Of a DNA stretch of 64,000 nucleotides, positions 11,045 to 22,671 are shown piece after piece. The position numbers and the translations under genes were made by a program. A model generated the notes under the pieces. It made no database searches. It was not told the DNA's origin and saw only the letters and a program-made list of their open reading frames with translations. Position 1 is the first letter of the stretch. Every line of letters starts with the position of its first letter. Source of the stretch: Thinopyrum elongatum (lineage: Eukaryota; Streptophyta; Magnoliopsida; Poales; Poaceae); NCBI GenBank assembly GCA_011799875.1, contig CM022302.1, positions 524,720,228 through 524,784,227 of the forward strand. Direction: 5' to 3'.

Positions 11045-12406
11045 TGATACGTCTCCAAAGTATCTATAATTTATAAAGTATTCATGCCATGTTTATAACA
11101 ATTTTATATGGTTTTGGTATGATTTTATTAGAACTAACCCAGACTAACGTTGTTTTCAGCAGAACTACCATGGTGTCGTTTTTTGTGCAGAAATAAAAGT
11201 TCTCGGAATGAGCTGAAAATTTACGGAGAATATTTTTGGAAAATATAAAAAATACTGGAGCGAAACGATACCAGAGAGGAGTCCCGAGGCGACCACAAGG
11301 GTGGGAGGCGCCCCCCCCCCTCGGGCGCCCCCCCTACCTTGCCGTCACCTCGTGGACCCCCTTGACTTGTCCCCGACGCCAAAAAACTCCTATAAATATA
11401 GAAACCCCTGAAAAGAAACCTACATCGGGAGTTCCACCGCCGCAAGCCTCTGTAGCCATGAAAAACCAATCGGGAGCCCGTTCCGGCACCCTACCAGAGG
11501 TGGAAACCATCATCGGTGGCCATCTTCATCATCCCGGCAGTCTCCATGACGAGGAGGGAGTAGCTCACCCTCGGGGCTGAGGTTATGTACCAGTAGCTAT
11601 GTGTTTGATCTCTCTCTCTCGTGTTCTTGATTTGGCACGATCTTGATGTATCGCGAGCTTTGTTCTTATAGTCGGATCATATGGTGTTTCTTCCCCTCTA
11701 CCTTCTTGTGATGAATTGAGTCTTGCTCTTTGAGGTTTCGTTATGTTGGATTGAGTATTGGATTTGAGAACACTTGATGTATGTCTTGCGATGGGATATC
11801 TGTGGTGACAATGGGATGTTCTATTGATTCACTTGATGTATGTTTTAGCACTCAACTCGCGAATTCTTGAGGTGACATTGGGGTAATCTATGCATAGGGG
11901 TTGATGCACGTTTTCGTCCTATGTTCTCCGATAGAAACTTTGGAGTGATTCTTTGTTGCACGTTGAGGGATTGTTATATGATCCAATTATGTTATCATTG
12001 TTGAGAGAACTTGCACTAGTGAAAGTATGAACCCTAGGCCTTGTTTCCAAGCATTGCAATACCGCTCGTGCTCACTTTTGTTACTAGTTACCGTGCTGTT
12101 TTTATATTTTCAGATTACAAAAACCTATATCTACCATCCATATTACACTTGTATCACCATCTCTTCGCCGAACTAGTGCACCTATACAATTTACCATTGT
12201 ATTGGGTGTGTTGGGGACACAAGAGACTCTTTGTTATTTAGTTGCAGGGTTGTTTGAGAGAGACCATCTTCATGCTACACCTCCCACAGATTGATAAACC
12301 TTAGGTCATGCACTTGAGGGAAATTTGCTACTATTCTACAAAACTCTGCGCATGGAGGCCCAACACGAGTCTACAAGAAGAAGGTTGCGTAGTAGACATC
12401 AGTGGT
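11040..12406 (+). mobile_element. solo gypsy-type LTR (11045-12401) with 5-bp target duplications
   Basis: Begins TGATACGTCTCCAAAGTATC and ends GTAGTAGACATCA. Perfect GTGGT duplications flank it at 11040-11044 and 12402-12406. It is the same family as the two LTRs of element N2 (30943-32262 and 36282-37622), with a TATA box (TATAAATA, 11391-11398). No internal region remains, so it arose by LTR-LTR recombination. It lies inside CACTA-1, between the F-box relic and the exonuclease gene. Confidence 0.92.
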
Positions 12407-12622
12407 CAAACGAAACGCGTGCGGTGCGGTGTTGTCAAGCGTGCACTGGAATCCTCCGCTATGAATGCGGTGACAAGACGTGACGATTACAGGCCGGCTG
12501 GCCCCCATTTATTACAGTGGCCATTTAACCCTTGTGTCTCTTCAACCTTTCGATCGCGCCCCACCATTGCAAGAAGCACACCCACCATGACAAATTCTTA
12601 GAGGGTATCCTGTGCGGCTCCA
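12407..12622 (+). promoter_or_regulatory. upstream region of the exonuclease gene
   Basis: 216 bp between the solo LTR and the ATG. It contains CCATTTATTACAG and CATTTAACCC (possible weak TATA elements near 12507-12535) and a short upstream ORF (ATGACAAATTCTTAG, 12587-12601). The LTR insertion places about 1.4 kb between this segment and its original upstream DNA. Promoter activity is inferred. Confidence 0.35.
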
Positions 12623-13342
12623 ATGCCGCTCCGAGCGGCTCCCGACGACGAGCAGCAGTTCACCATGCATGCCGTGGTGGACACCCACAGAAGGTTCACG
12701 GAGTTCTCGGTGGTGTACACCAACAACCCGGTCTTGGTGGAGCACTCCATCCACATAATGGAGTTGTTGCTTGCCGAGGAGAAGTACAAGGTGGTCGGGT
12801 TCGACCTCGAGTACACCCGCGCTCGTGCCGGGTCTCGTCCCAAGGTCGCCGTTGCCCAGATGTGCGTGCACAACCACGTCCTCGTCTACCACTACTGCCT
12901 GGCCACAAGGCCTTGCGAGCGTTTCGTCAGGTTTGTCAACAGCCCCCACTACATGTTCGCTACGGTGGACATCACCAATGATGTAAAGGTGCTCAAGAAT
13001 TCGGGCATCGCCTGCCAGAATCTTGTCGACATTCAGGGCCAATACAAGATCTGGGGCAGCAAGGAGCATGAGAAGGACTCCCTGGTTCACCTCGCCGAGG
13101 CCATCATCGACCCCTACTACAGAGACATGAAGGATTCCTGCAACAAGGACAAGCGTGCCTGGCACTCGGCCTGGATGGAGAAACTCGACAAAGCTCACAT
13201 CGTGTATGCGGCCAAGGAGGCGTACACGAGCTATGGCATGTACAGGCGGATCGTTGACATGAGGAAGTGCCTCCTTCCCCAAAACGGCCAGGGATCCAGC
13301 CGGAAGCAGAGCAATGGCAAGCGTCGTCGCAACAATAAGTAG
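12623..13342 (+). CDS. DEDDy-type 3'-5' exonuclease domain protein (WRN-exonuclease-like), 239 aa
   Basis: An intact single-exon frame. Residues about 55-212 follow the RNase H-fold 3'-5' exonuclease pattern seen in plant Werner-exonuclease-like proteins. Exo I is VVGFDLEYT (D61, E63), Exo II is ATVDITNDVKVL (D120 the likely metal ligand), and Exo III is HIVYAAKEAYTSY, where the usual Y-x3-D becomes Y195-AAK-E199. The last acidic ligand is therefore Glu instead of Asp, which may lower or change activity. The C-terminus is basic (GKRRRNNK), a possible nuclear signal. The ATG at 12623 is the first in frame. It sits directly inside the right subterminal repeats of CACTA-1 and is the only intact ORF in that element. 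The family role would be nucleic-acid 3' end trimming; the substrate is unknown. It may be transposon cargo or an old host gene. Confidence 0.78.
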   Translation: MPLRAAPDDEQQFTMHAVVDTHRRFTEFSVVYTNNPVLVEHSIHIMELLLAEEKYKVVGFDLEYTRARAGSRPKVAVAQMCVHNHVLVYHYCLATRPCERFVRFVNSPHYMFATVDITNDVKVLKNSGIACQNLVDIQGQYKIWGSKEHEKDSLVHLAEAIIDPYYRDMKDSCNKDKRAWHSAWMEKLDKAHIVYAAKEAYTSYGMYRRIVDMRKCLLPQNGQGSSRKQSNGKRRRNNK

Positions 13343-13477
13343 ATGATTAAATCCTTGTTTCTCCTAGTATAGTATGCATGTAATTGCTTACTTTGGTATG
13401 TGGAAATGTTATGTGTGTAGTCACTTGTGTAATTGTATGCTTAATTTGGTTTTGCAATGCTGTATTTTTAAGTATAT
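13343..13477 (+). other. 3' UTR of the exonuclease gene
   Basis: AT-rich sequence after the TAG, with GTATGCATGTAATTG and repeated TGTAATTGTATGC. Likely 3' UTR; no exact poly(A) signal can be assigned. Confidence 0.4.
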
Positions 13478-14098
13478 ATGTTGATGCTCTGTAGACTGAG
13501 CAAATCACATCGCACATGGACTAAACAATGGAACCCGTCGGTGATGATTTCATCAATCACTGACAATTGTATACCAGCAATCGTTTGCTCACAACACACA
13601 CGGCTTGTTAACAGGAATCGTCTGTGTTGTTATTGGTCTTCCCACACATTTCCGATTACAGACCTATTTGTTGCGTATCACACACATCTTGTTAAGTTGA
13701 ACCATTTCTATTCTCTCGGCTCAACGCAAACAGTTCATCCGAGTGAACTGTATGCCGTATATCGCACACACCTTCATCTGGCTGCCCATTTCTGTTATTC
13801 CACCTCATCACAAACAGTTTATCCGAGTGAACTGTATGTCGTATATCGCACACGCCTTCATCTGGCTGCCCGTTTCTTTTGTTCTGCCTCATCACAAATA
13901 GTTCATTGAACTGAACCGTATGCCCCTCATCGCACACGCAACTAAAATCTGAACCGTGTTTGATGTATCCTTCATCGCAAACGTTTTGCATCTTTTTCAT
14001 GGTTATTTTACATCATCGTTTGCGATTAATGCATCGCACACAGTTTCGTCAAAGGGTCTCTGATCGTAGTGTCGCGTTAGCAGCATCCTGCAGTAGTG
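13478..14098. repeat. right subterminal repeat array and terminus of CACTA-1
   Basis: An 84-bp unit starts at 13733, 13817 and 13901 (GTTCATCCGAGTGAACTG, GTTTATCCGAGTGAACTG, GTTCATTGAACTGAACC), each containing CATCGCACAC- or ATATCGCACAC-like motifs. Looser copies extend from 13500 to 14050. The array ends in CAGTAGTG at 14091-14098, the CACTA terminus. The candidate 3-bp target copy on the right is TGT (14099-14101). Confidence 0.85.
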
Positions 14099-14941
14099 TG
14101 TGCTCGACCTTCTTGGGACTGAGAACCTCCGGCCTCATCAGTGCCGGTCATGTTTCCTAGGGTTCAATGTCGTAGTCGTTTAATTATATCGAGCTTTATA
14201 AAATAAAGTGAATAATGACAAAAAAAGTGACCTTTGTTTTGCCTGAATGTCGTTTCATTCCCGTCGCGGCAAATCTCGAGCACTCGACTTTCTAGCACAA
14301 GTCATGCCGAAATTCACGGAAAATTTCGGCATGACCTATGCTAGAAAGTGCACATATAGAGCGCCTGAAATTTGCTGGAATGGAAATGAATCAACATTTC
14401 CGGCAAAACATAGGTCACTCGCAATCGCATGCTCACTATCATTCTATAGCAGCAAAACATTTCCGGCAAACAACCAAATTCCGGCACAACTACAGCAGCA
14501 CACAACAATATAGGATATGCTCACTATAGCAGCACAACAACCACATGCACATGTCATTACTCTCCTCTAGCATCTGCATGGACAGAGCCATATATAGTGT
14601 GGGTTTTGGGATGCTCACTATCTGCCTGTCGAGGATGCGGGTGTGGTGTCAATGATCTTCTCGCAGCGGCGTCGAGCGGCACTTCGGTGATCCAGCTGTG
14701 CGTCAAGCATTCACAAGATCAATTATTGTAGACACACAAGATCATTTGTAGACCTACAATCTGTCTAATAAAAAGCTCATTTTCAATTTATTTACTCTAT
14801 CAACAAACTGAACACTAATTTTCATTTACTCTAGCAACAAAATACAAATGGACAGCAACTCCAAATGGACTCCAATCGACAGCATTTCATTTCATTTTAT
14901 TTTAACTCCAAATACCCTAGCAACTCCAAATTGACTCCAAT
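14099..14941 (-). mobile_element. interior of CACTA-2 left of the LARD insertion
   Basis: On the minus strand this resembles the region just upstream of the TNP2 gene at 48480-48800: shared GGCATGACC...CATAGG, TTTGCTGRAA and ATTTCNGGCAAAACATA motifs. It continues across the LARD insertion at 43993. A short minus-strand frame starts ATG at 14151 (MTGTDEAGGSQSQEGRA) and is cut at 14098 by CACTA-1. It may be the start of a second CACTA gene (ORF2/TNPA-like), by position only. Confidence 0.5.
14287..14349. repeat. 63-nt hairpin
   Basis: ACTTTCTAGCA at 14287 pairs with TGCTAGAAAGT at 14339-14349. Inside, TCATGCCGAAATT pairs with AATTTCGGCATGA around a CACGGAA loop. Confidence 0.85.
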
Positions 14942-17900
14942 TGTGACGCCCGGATAATTAAGCTACAGTAACCCTCTACAAATGATGCCACATCACCACT
15001 GTTACTGTTACTGAACTCACTTTGATTCAAATCCCGTTCGAATTCAAAATTCAAAATCAAGTTAAACGGTAAAAGATTTCAAACATTAAAACAAAAGTGT
15101 TCGAAATGTGGCAAATAAATCATAGGTAATTGTGGTGGAGAAATCACCTTTTTATAAAATATTTTGATGCATTAAGATAATTAAAACAATGGCTATAATA
15201 ATTAATTAAATGCCTTTTATAATTTATAAACTATTAAACTAATTTATTTGGGTGCCCAATCTATTGTGGCAGTGGTATAATTAGTCCCACTACTTTTGGT
15301 GCTTTTTATCTATTTCTTGGAACAAAATTAAATGGGAAAATAAAATAAAACAGTAAAACATAAATAAATAAAAAAGAAAAGACAAAACAAAAATATATAA
15401 AAGAGAAGGAACCCCCCAGGCCAACTGGGCCAGACGGCCCAACTGGCCCCAACCGGCCCATCCCCACTCCCCTCCATAACCCCACCCGACCAAAACCCTA
15501 ACCCGGTCTCCCCCACTTCCTCCCCCACTCGCTCGCTCTCTCCCCCTCCCCCCGATCCAGATCTGGATCGGGGCTCGACGCCGATCCCCGCCGCCCGACG
15601 TGCTCGACGCCGACGCCGCATCGCCGCCACCTGGAGGACCACCTCACCGGATCTCGCGTCCCCGTCCTCCTCCCCAAAGGCTTCCCCAAGCCTCGACGAC
15701 CGTAACCCTGCAACGCTGGTGAGGCCACCGGCCTCCTTTCCCCTCGATCTCTATCGCCGGCGCCATCCACCGCCCGCCCGCGCGCTCACCACATCGGCTG
15801 CCGCGCCCCGGCGCCCCTGCACGCGCCCACGGCTGCGCCCCCGCTGCCCGTCTCCCTCGCTCACCGCGCGCGCACGCACGCCTCGGCCGCGCCCTGCTCC
15901 TCGAGCTGCTGCCACGCTGGCCTCACCCCGCGCGCACGTCGCCGCTCCCCCCCGCTCACCCCAGCTGCCCCACGCTGCAGTTGTTCTCGCCGTGCGCCGT
16001 GCATGCAGCATCTGCCCGTCTCTGCCTCCCTGCACCGTCCCGCCGTCGTGTGCGCGCGCACCAGCCGCGGGCCGCGACCACACGCCGCCGTGGCCCTGCT
16101 GCTGCTCCACCGCGCCCTCCCTTGCCTGCCCCGCGCCGCTGCTCCCGCCTACACGCCGCTGCCCACCAAGCCGCTCTGGTCTCCCCACGCGGCTGCCTCC
16201 GCTCCCCCTGCCGCCCGCTACCTCCCCCAGCTGCACCCGGCGCTCCCTGGCCGCCCTGGCCGGTGCTCTCCTCCACCCCGGCCGGCGCCCGGGGCCAACC
16301 GGGCTGCGCCCGCTCCAAGCGCCCGTCGCCTGTTCGTGCTTCGCCCGATGCTCGCACCCGCTAGGCCCTGGGGCCACTAGCAGTGGGGCCCCACCCCTGG
16401 AACGTTAAAAAAATGAATATTAAAAATATAATAACAAAAATAATTAGTTAATTAAATTAACTAAATTAAATAATTAACCTAATTAATTCTGTTTAATTAA
16501 CCTTATCACTTAGTTAAGCTAATTAATCATGTTTAGTTGAACTCTATCAATGACAAACGGGACCCAGCTGTTAGTTTGACTGGTCAGCGGTCAGAGTTGA
16601 CCGCTGACGTCATGATGACGTCATAAATGCTTTTTGATTAAATTAATCTGTTAATTCCTGAAAATGAATTAAAAACTTTGAAAATTAATATAAAATAATC
16701 CGTAACTCGGATGAAAATACTTTGTACATGAAAGTTGCTCAGAACGACGAGACGAATTCGAATACGCAGTCCGTTCGTCGGCCACGTGTCCCTAGCATAG
16801 CGAACCTGCAACCGCCCCCTCGGCCCATCTGTCCGAAAACACCGAACACCGGGAATACTTTCCCGGATGTTTCCCCCCTTCACGAGTATCGCCTACCACT
16901 GCGTTAGGGCACACCTAGCACCGCTATTTGTCATGTCATGCATCGCTATGCATCTTTTTGCATTGTATTCATTGTTACTTCCCCCTCTTCTCTCGAGTAG
17001 ACTACGAGACTGACGCCACTACTGCCCCGATCGACTACGGTGTTGACGATCCATCCTTCTCTACCGAGCTTCCAATCAAGCAAACCCCCCTTGTTCATCC
17101 CGATATCGCCTAGCTGTTACTGCTTTCGGATGAACCTATTTTGTTGCATAGCTTGTCCTTGTTACTTCTGTTGTTACCTTACCTGCAATCCTATATGCTT
17201 AGTATAGGTTGCTAGTTTATCATCAGTGGCCCTACACCCTTATCCGTCTGCCATGCTATACTACTGGGCCGTGATCACTTCGGGAGGTGATCACGGGTAT
17301 ATGCTATATACTATTACATTACTTATGTTACTGTTCGGATATGGGGGCCGAAGGGGCAGGTGGTTCCATCCAGGTAGTGGTGGGCCTGGGTTCCCGACGG
17401 CCCCCTAGTGTTACTTGTGGCGAAGCGACAGGGCAGGTTGTGACCACCTAGGAGACAGGTGGGCCTGGTCCCTGGTCGGCGTCCGCGGATACTTCAAATA
17501 ACACGCTTTAATGAGATCTTGGTATTTGATCTGAGTTGGTATTGACCTATACGCACTAACCTCCACGCGGGACAAGATATGGGCAACCGGCGTCGTAGTA
17601 TCAGTCGAAGCCTTCCAGACGTCAGCGACTGAGTGGCACGCGCCGGATTGGACTGAAATGCCTGCACTTGTATTAGGGGGCTAGGTCTGCTTCCGGCAGC
17701 GTTCGCAACGTGCAGGAGTGCAAAGGACGATGGGCCCAAGACCCCTGCGCGCTTAGGATTTAGACTAGCGTGCTGACCTCTCTGTCGGGCCTAGGTAGGG
17801 CTGCGACGTGTTGATCTTCCGAGGCCGGGAATGACCCTGGAAAGTGTGTGCGGCCAGAGGGATCGAGCGTGTCGGGTAATGTGGTGCACCACTGCAAGGA

Positions 17901-18727
17901 AGATTGATCTATTCAAATAGTCGTGTCCACGATAATAGGACGACTCGGAGTTGTACTTCGACCTTATGACAACTAGAACCAGATACTTAATAAAACACAC
18001 CCCTTACAAGTTCAAGATACAACCCGGTGATCGCTCTCTCACAGGGCGACGAGGAGAGGATCGTCGGGTAGGATTATGCTATGCGATGATACTTGATACT
18101 ATACTTGCTACTCTCTTCTATATGCTTCAAGATGGAGGCTGCCAGAAGCGTAGTCTTTGCTAGGACTAGCTTTCCCCCTCTTAGTATGATATTCTGCAGT
18201 TCAGTCCACAGATACTACCCATTTCATTGATACCATTGCATATGTAGTGTAGATCCTTGCTTGCGAGTACTTTGGATGACTACTCACGGTTGCTTTGCTT
18301 CCCCTTTTCCTTTCTTCTCGGATGCCGCAACCAGATGCTGGAGCCCCGGAGCCAGACGCCACCTTCGACGACTCCTACTACACAGAGGGTGCCTACTACT
18401 ATGTTCAGGCCGCCGATGACCAGGAGTAGTTTAGGAGGATCCCAGGCAGGAGGCCTGCGCCTCTTCGATCTGTATCCCAGTTTGTGCTAGCCATCTTATG
18501 GCACCTTGTTTAACTTATGTCTGTACTCAGATATTGTTGCTTCCTCTGACTCGTTTATGATCGAGCTTATGTATTCGAGCCCTCGAGGCCCCTGGCTTGT
18601 AATATAAAGCTTGTATGACTTTTATTTGTGTCTAGAGTTGTGTTGTGATATCTTTCCGTGAGTCCCTGATCTTGATCATACACGTTTGCGTGTATGATTA
18701 GTGTGCGATTGAATCAGGGGCGTCACA
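14942..18727 (+). mobile_element. 5' LTR of the LARD-like element
   Basis: Starts TGTGACGCCCGGATAATTAAG, ends GGGGCGTCACA. The middle (15410-16390) is very GC-rich and gives long chance open frames on both strands that are repeated in the 3' LTR and have no protein signature. It lacks about 35 bp present in the 3' LTR near 38565-38600, and about 15 bp present near 43550. Confidence 0.92.
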
Positions 18728-18728
18728 A

Positions 18729-18743
18729 GTTGGTATCAGAGCC
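18729..18743 (+). other. primer-binding site (initiator tRNA-Met)
   Basis: TTGGTATCAGAGCC lies two bases after the 5' LTR; this matches the 3' end of plant initiator tRNA-Met. Confidence 0.88.
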
Positions 18744-21700
18744 GACTGCCTGTAGGAATCCCCCTTCCAAGCTCCTTGGCCGAAGTTGAGTCTAGTCATT
18801 GAAAAACTTTTTACTAACATGGTTGTGCGGCTTACGGGCCCACGTCGCCATTGGGCGGTATTAGGATCTTTTATTCCTCATCTATACTATGGGATTCTGA
18901 TCTCTCTTCTACTCGGGTTAAATGATTTTACTAATTCTAACTCTAGGTTCTCGTAACCACTTCCTGTCGGAGAGCCCCTTCATTCCAGATAATCGACTGC
19001 TGCACCAGAAGATTCCGAAGATACTCTCCGATGTTCCCTCGAGGCATTGTGCCATCGCTTTTGCAATTCCCTTCCATCGATAAACCCCCTATGGATAACC
19101 ACGTACACTTGCCATTTATACAATCATTCCCCATTGATCTTGTTATTACAAGATACCCCAAAATTCTCTCTATTGTTCCAAGAATACTTTGTGCCTACTG
19201 CCTTGCAGTTCGTTGCAACATGAATACCCCTACGGATATTCCTCGCACTTACCAAGTATCCGTTCATCCCCAGTTGTTCATGTGTTTCACAAAGGTCTTC
19301 GAAATACTATTCGATCTTCCGAAAATCCTCAACAGCTTATTGCTCTTGAAATTCTTGCTTGCTTGCATTATGGTTAATCCCATAAGTATTGTAATCTTAT
19401 TGGCATCCTTTGCCACTATCATTTTGAGTCCATTCATTCAATAAGTTGCAAATGCTCGCAATCCTTAATCAGATCCTAGAATTCATCCTTCCAACTCATA
19501 CATCATTTTAAACATGAGCTGGTTCTCGCCAATCAAATTGCCATCGATTATACCCCTAAGCCTACTCAACTTATCCATCCTTAATAAGAGCGTTAAATTC
19601 AGATCCTTGATTTGGAAGTCATAATTCTCTTGCATTTGAGCTTTAAATTAGTCAGTTTTTTCTATAATCGGATCTTCTTGCATTCTTTCTTCCTCTGGTT
19701 GAGTACCGATGCTCACATCAAATCCCTTGAGGACCACCGGATCCTTGTTGGATTTTATCCGACAGTGTCCTTCATATTCAATCACTTTGGAAGTTCTTTC
19801 CCTGATACAAAATATCGTTGGTCAAAAATATTCTCTAATTTGGCCAACCATGCTCTGCTTTTGAGCTGGTGATATTTACTTTTGAAACTTGTGGTATATG
19901 TTTCTAAGATGCCCCTATGGGTTGAACCTTTATGCCTTCTCTAAACCGTGTGAACCCGAAAGTTTTCACGAGTCATACTCTTCTGGTGCTTCACCAGATA
20001 AAATTTCAACACTATAACTTCTTCGAAAACGAGAAGTGAATGAAAGGTTATGCATTGCAGAAGTGGGAGTCGACCTGGAACCTTTGTGTTCATGCCCACG
20101 GACACGATGTGGAACTTATCATGAAAGCTTCTTGCAAGAATATTTAATCATTTGAATAAATTTTTCGATGTCGTAAATTGGATCCCTTGTAGTTATGGTT
20201 CCGACCATGCTAACCTTATTCAATATATCTGAAAGGAAACCATTCCATTGCCTCGTCTATTTTGACAAGATTAAAGTATCTGCTATCGCAAGTCAATGCT
20301 CCAATTCAGTTTCTATTCTGATCTGCCTTCAAGTATTACCCTGTGGTATCTCGAGGATACCACGGAACTACATAACTTCTTAAGAGTTCTTCATCAACTA
20401 CTATTCTCGCCGATTCCATTTTTCCATGGGTTTTGAGTTGTTAGAACCCCTCAAAGACACCGACAATTGAATCGAGTCCGCACTGTGATTCAACAACTCT
20501 TAGTAATCTTCATGGCTTACGAGTTTGTACTCGATCATGTCATTCCCAGCTGATTGACTACATCATCATCATCAGGCTGACTGCTTGACCATTATACCTA
20601 TGTCCTTCATCCCCGGGACACGATCCCGACAGTGCTCTAAGCTTACATTGAACTTTCAGCATCATATTGCTTGTCTTGAGAGACAACTCCGAATTCTGAG
20701 ATGGCATCTTATCTATGGTTATAATAACCTTTTGCTTCACCATTTCCTTGGCTTGATGTCGTCGCCGATCGATTACCTCTTCATGAAATCTCTCGACAAA
20801 AGTGTCGTGATCATTATCAACATTCTGAGCTCTTCCAAGATATCTATCGAATTCTTGATGAGAAATACCATCCTTGCCCCTCGATGGTTTGTGTTACCAT
20901 CGGCAACGTTATTGACCTCCCTCCAACACAAACTTGTTTATGTTTTGTGTAGTACCTCGAGTTCCTTTCTATCCAGCTTGTGTTATGTTCTACTTTGGAG
21001 TATTACCATCTTTTATGTCAAGGAGGTCGTGGGAATTTCACCACCTCTTGAGAATTCTTGATACAAGTGATACTTATCACCATCACCATTCTCTTCTTGG
21101 TCCCCGTGTTGTTTCTAACCGGAATACCGACAATTGAACTATGATGGGTGATTTCAAAACTTCCAGCAACCCTAATGCTTTGAGGTGAATGGTTGATAGT
21201 TTCATTCTAGGTCTTTTGGTCATTGAATCACCATTCTAACATTGATCGTGCTACTTGGTCCATATTTTCAGGTGCACGTTTCGATCAATGTTTACTTGTG
21301 GAGGTTCTCCTCAAACATACTTCATTATATAATTTGGTATGTCCAATATTATCACCTTGTTCACTTAATTGTGGAAATCCATGTTTATGGAAATCTCGAT
21401 GAGTTGTTACTGAGCCCATCGGCCACGTCCTCATCTTTTTCCATGATGAAATTGTCTGAGCTGTTCTAGCAGTTCCTGTTGGATTCCTTGTGTTTCCGAA
21501 GTTTGATCTTTACATGATGGCCATGACAATGCTATCCCGAAGCATGACTGTGGTAAAACATCAACAAGAGCATTGAACGCGCAATGCTAAATGTTTCTTG
21601 ATCAGTTGTCCAAACACTGTTGTATGGGTACATATCATGATTCTTCTTAAACCTTGTATCTAAATGGTCATGTCTTTGATCTCCTGACACGTATATCATG

Positions 21701-22671
21701 CTCTGCTTGTCCTTGGGAAGGATATACCCCTGAAATATGTGTTTAAACACATTTTCCTTTCCCTTGTTTTGTTTAATTTGATAAACATAATTTCCTTTCC
21801 ATTGTTTTGTTTAACCTTTCTTGTGATCTATATGACATAAGCAGTAATATCTCCCTGCTTATGTAAACACATCGGTGTACAACTCGGTCAGTATGACCCT
21901 GTTACTATTGTTGATGACATTCTGGTAGCCACCGATGGACGAGAACTTCGCCTATTGGTCCGCCTCGTTTTGACGAGCAGGAAAATGGTTCTCTTCGTCC
22001 CTCGCCCTTGGTACCGATGTTGTTGCCGACATAACTGACAGGCTATCCTCTAACATGCCTAGCTATCATGGTCGTGCAAGATGTCACCGCACCTTCTACT
22101 TTTAACCCACATGGTGGGCCCATAACCCACAATTCCACAGGATCGAAACCTGACTCTCCTGTACACCCTGTTTCCAAAGTTATTCCTCACACGTGGCTTC
22201 GTATGTAATTCACGAACCACCTTCCGAGAGATCATCAATTCTGGTATCAGACACAACACTTATTCCCATTGGTCTTAACCGCTCTCACATTTCGTTTCAG
22301 GCAACGAACGATTGTCTATCTGCTTGAAACTTCTTATTGCACCTTCTAACTTTACTCATGATGACTTTCTTGAATGTTAACTCGAGAGATGCCTCTATAC
22401 CTCGTTCACTGAGATAGCCCCTAGGTACCTAACATGTGTTGAACTCCGTCCTTCCCGAGTTTTTCCACTTAACTTTTCCCTAAGTATGATGGAGATCCTG
22501 AAGAAAGGATGTCGACTTCGTCATGATGACCTGAAGCAGAGATATGAAGACATCAACGTAGTGGATCGACCTCTTCGAGAAGACCAACCAAGATCGAGAA
22601 GAATCGTTAGAATTTCGTAACCAATTCTTTCCCCCTTACTCTACCACTTAAATCTCGGGACGAGATTCCTT
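18744..22671 (+). other. non-coding interior of the LARD-like element
   Basis: Only short open frames (under about 160 codons) without Gag, protease, reverse transcriptase, RNase H or integrase motifs on either strand. Near 21880-21960 a stretch reading VTIVDDILVATDGREL-like residues in translation could be a decayed coding trace, but it is too short to call. Treated as LARD-style conserved non-coding interior or a fully decayed one. Confidence 0.6.

Larger units (their letters stand above)
7028..14098. mobile_element. CACTA-1: gene-bearing CACTA transposon, right end defined, left end not found
   Basis: The right terminus is CCTGCAGTAGTG ending at 14098, which is CACTACTGCAGG read inward. 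It is preceded by about 600 bp of CACTA-style subterminal repeats with ATCGCACAC and AACCGT units. Similar CACACAGTT / ACCGTGTGCAATGA motifs occur at 7033-7110 and 10735-10800, suggesting the element reaches at least to 7028. No CACTACTGCAGG start was seen to the left, so the left border is a minimum guess and the end may be lost. Cargo includes the B3-like/F-box relic, the exonuclease gene and a later solo LTR. No transposase is present, so it would be non-autonomous. Confidence 0.55.

Noticed and set aside
12542..13282. 246-codon minus-strand frame opposite the exonuclease gene
   Set aside because: Antisense shadow of the exonuclease coding strand; no recognisable domain, while the plus strand has clear exonuclease motifs.
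13733..13985. Possible CRISPR-like array of regular repeats
   Set aside because: Units are contiguous 84-bp tandem copies without unique spacers, next to a CACTA terminus, in a plant genome.
15719..16408. Long GC-rich open frames on both strands (up to 229 codons) in the LARD LTR
   Set aside because: They lie inside an LTR, recur in the 3' LTR with frame changes, and are Pro/Arg/Ala-rich compositional artefacts.
18731..18743. Possible tRNA gene trace
   Set aside because: Only the 3'-end complement of initiator tRNA-Met is present; it is a retrotransposon primer-binding site.
21880..21960. Short VDDILVATDGREL-like reading in the LARD interior as a reverse-transcriptase relic
   Set aside because: Too short, no supporting motifs on either side; noted only as a possible trace.
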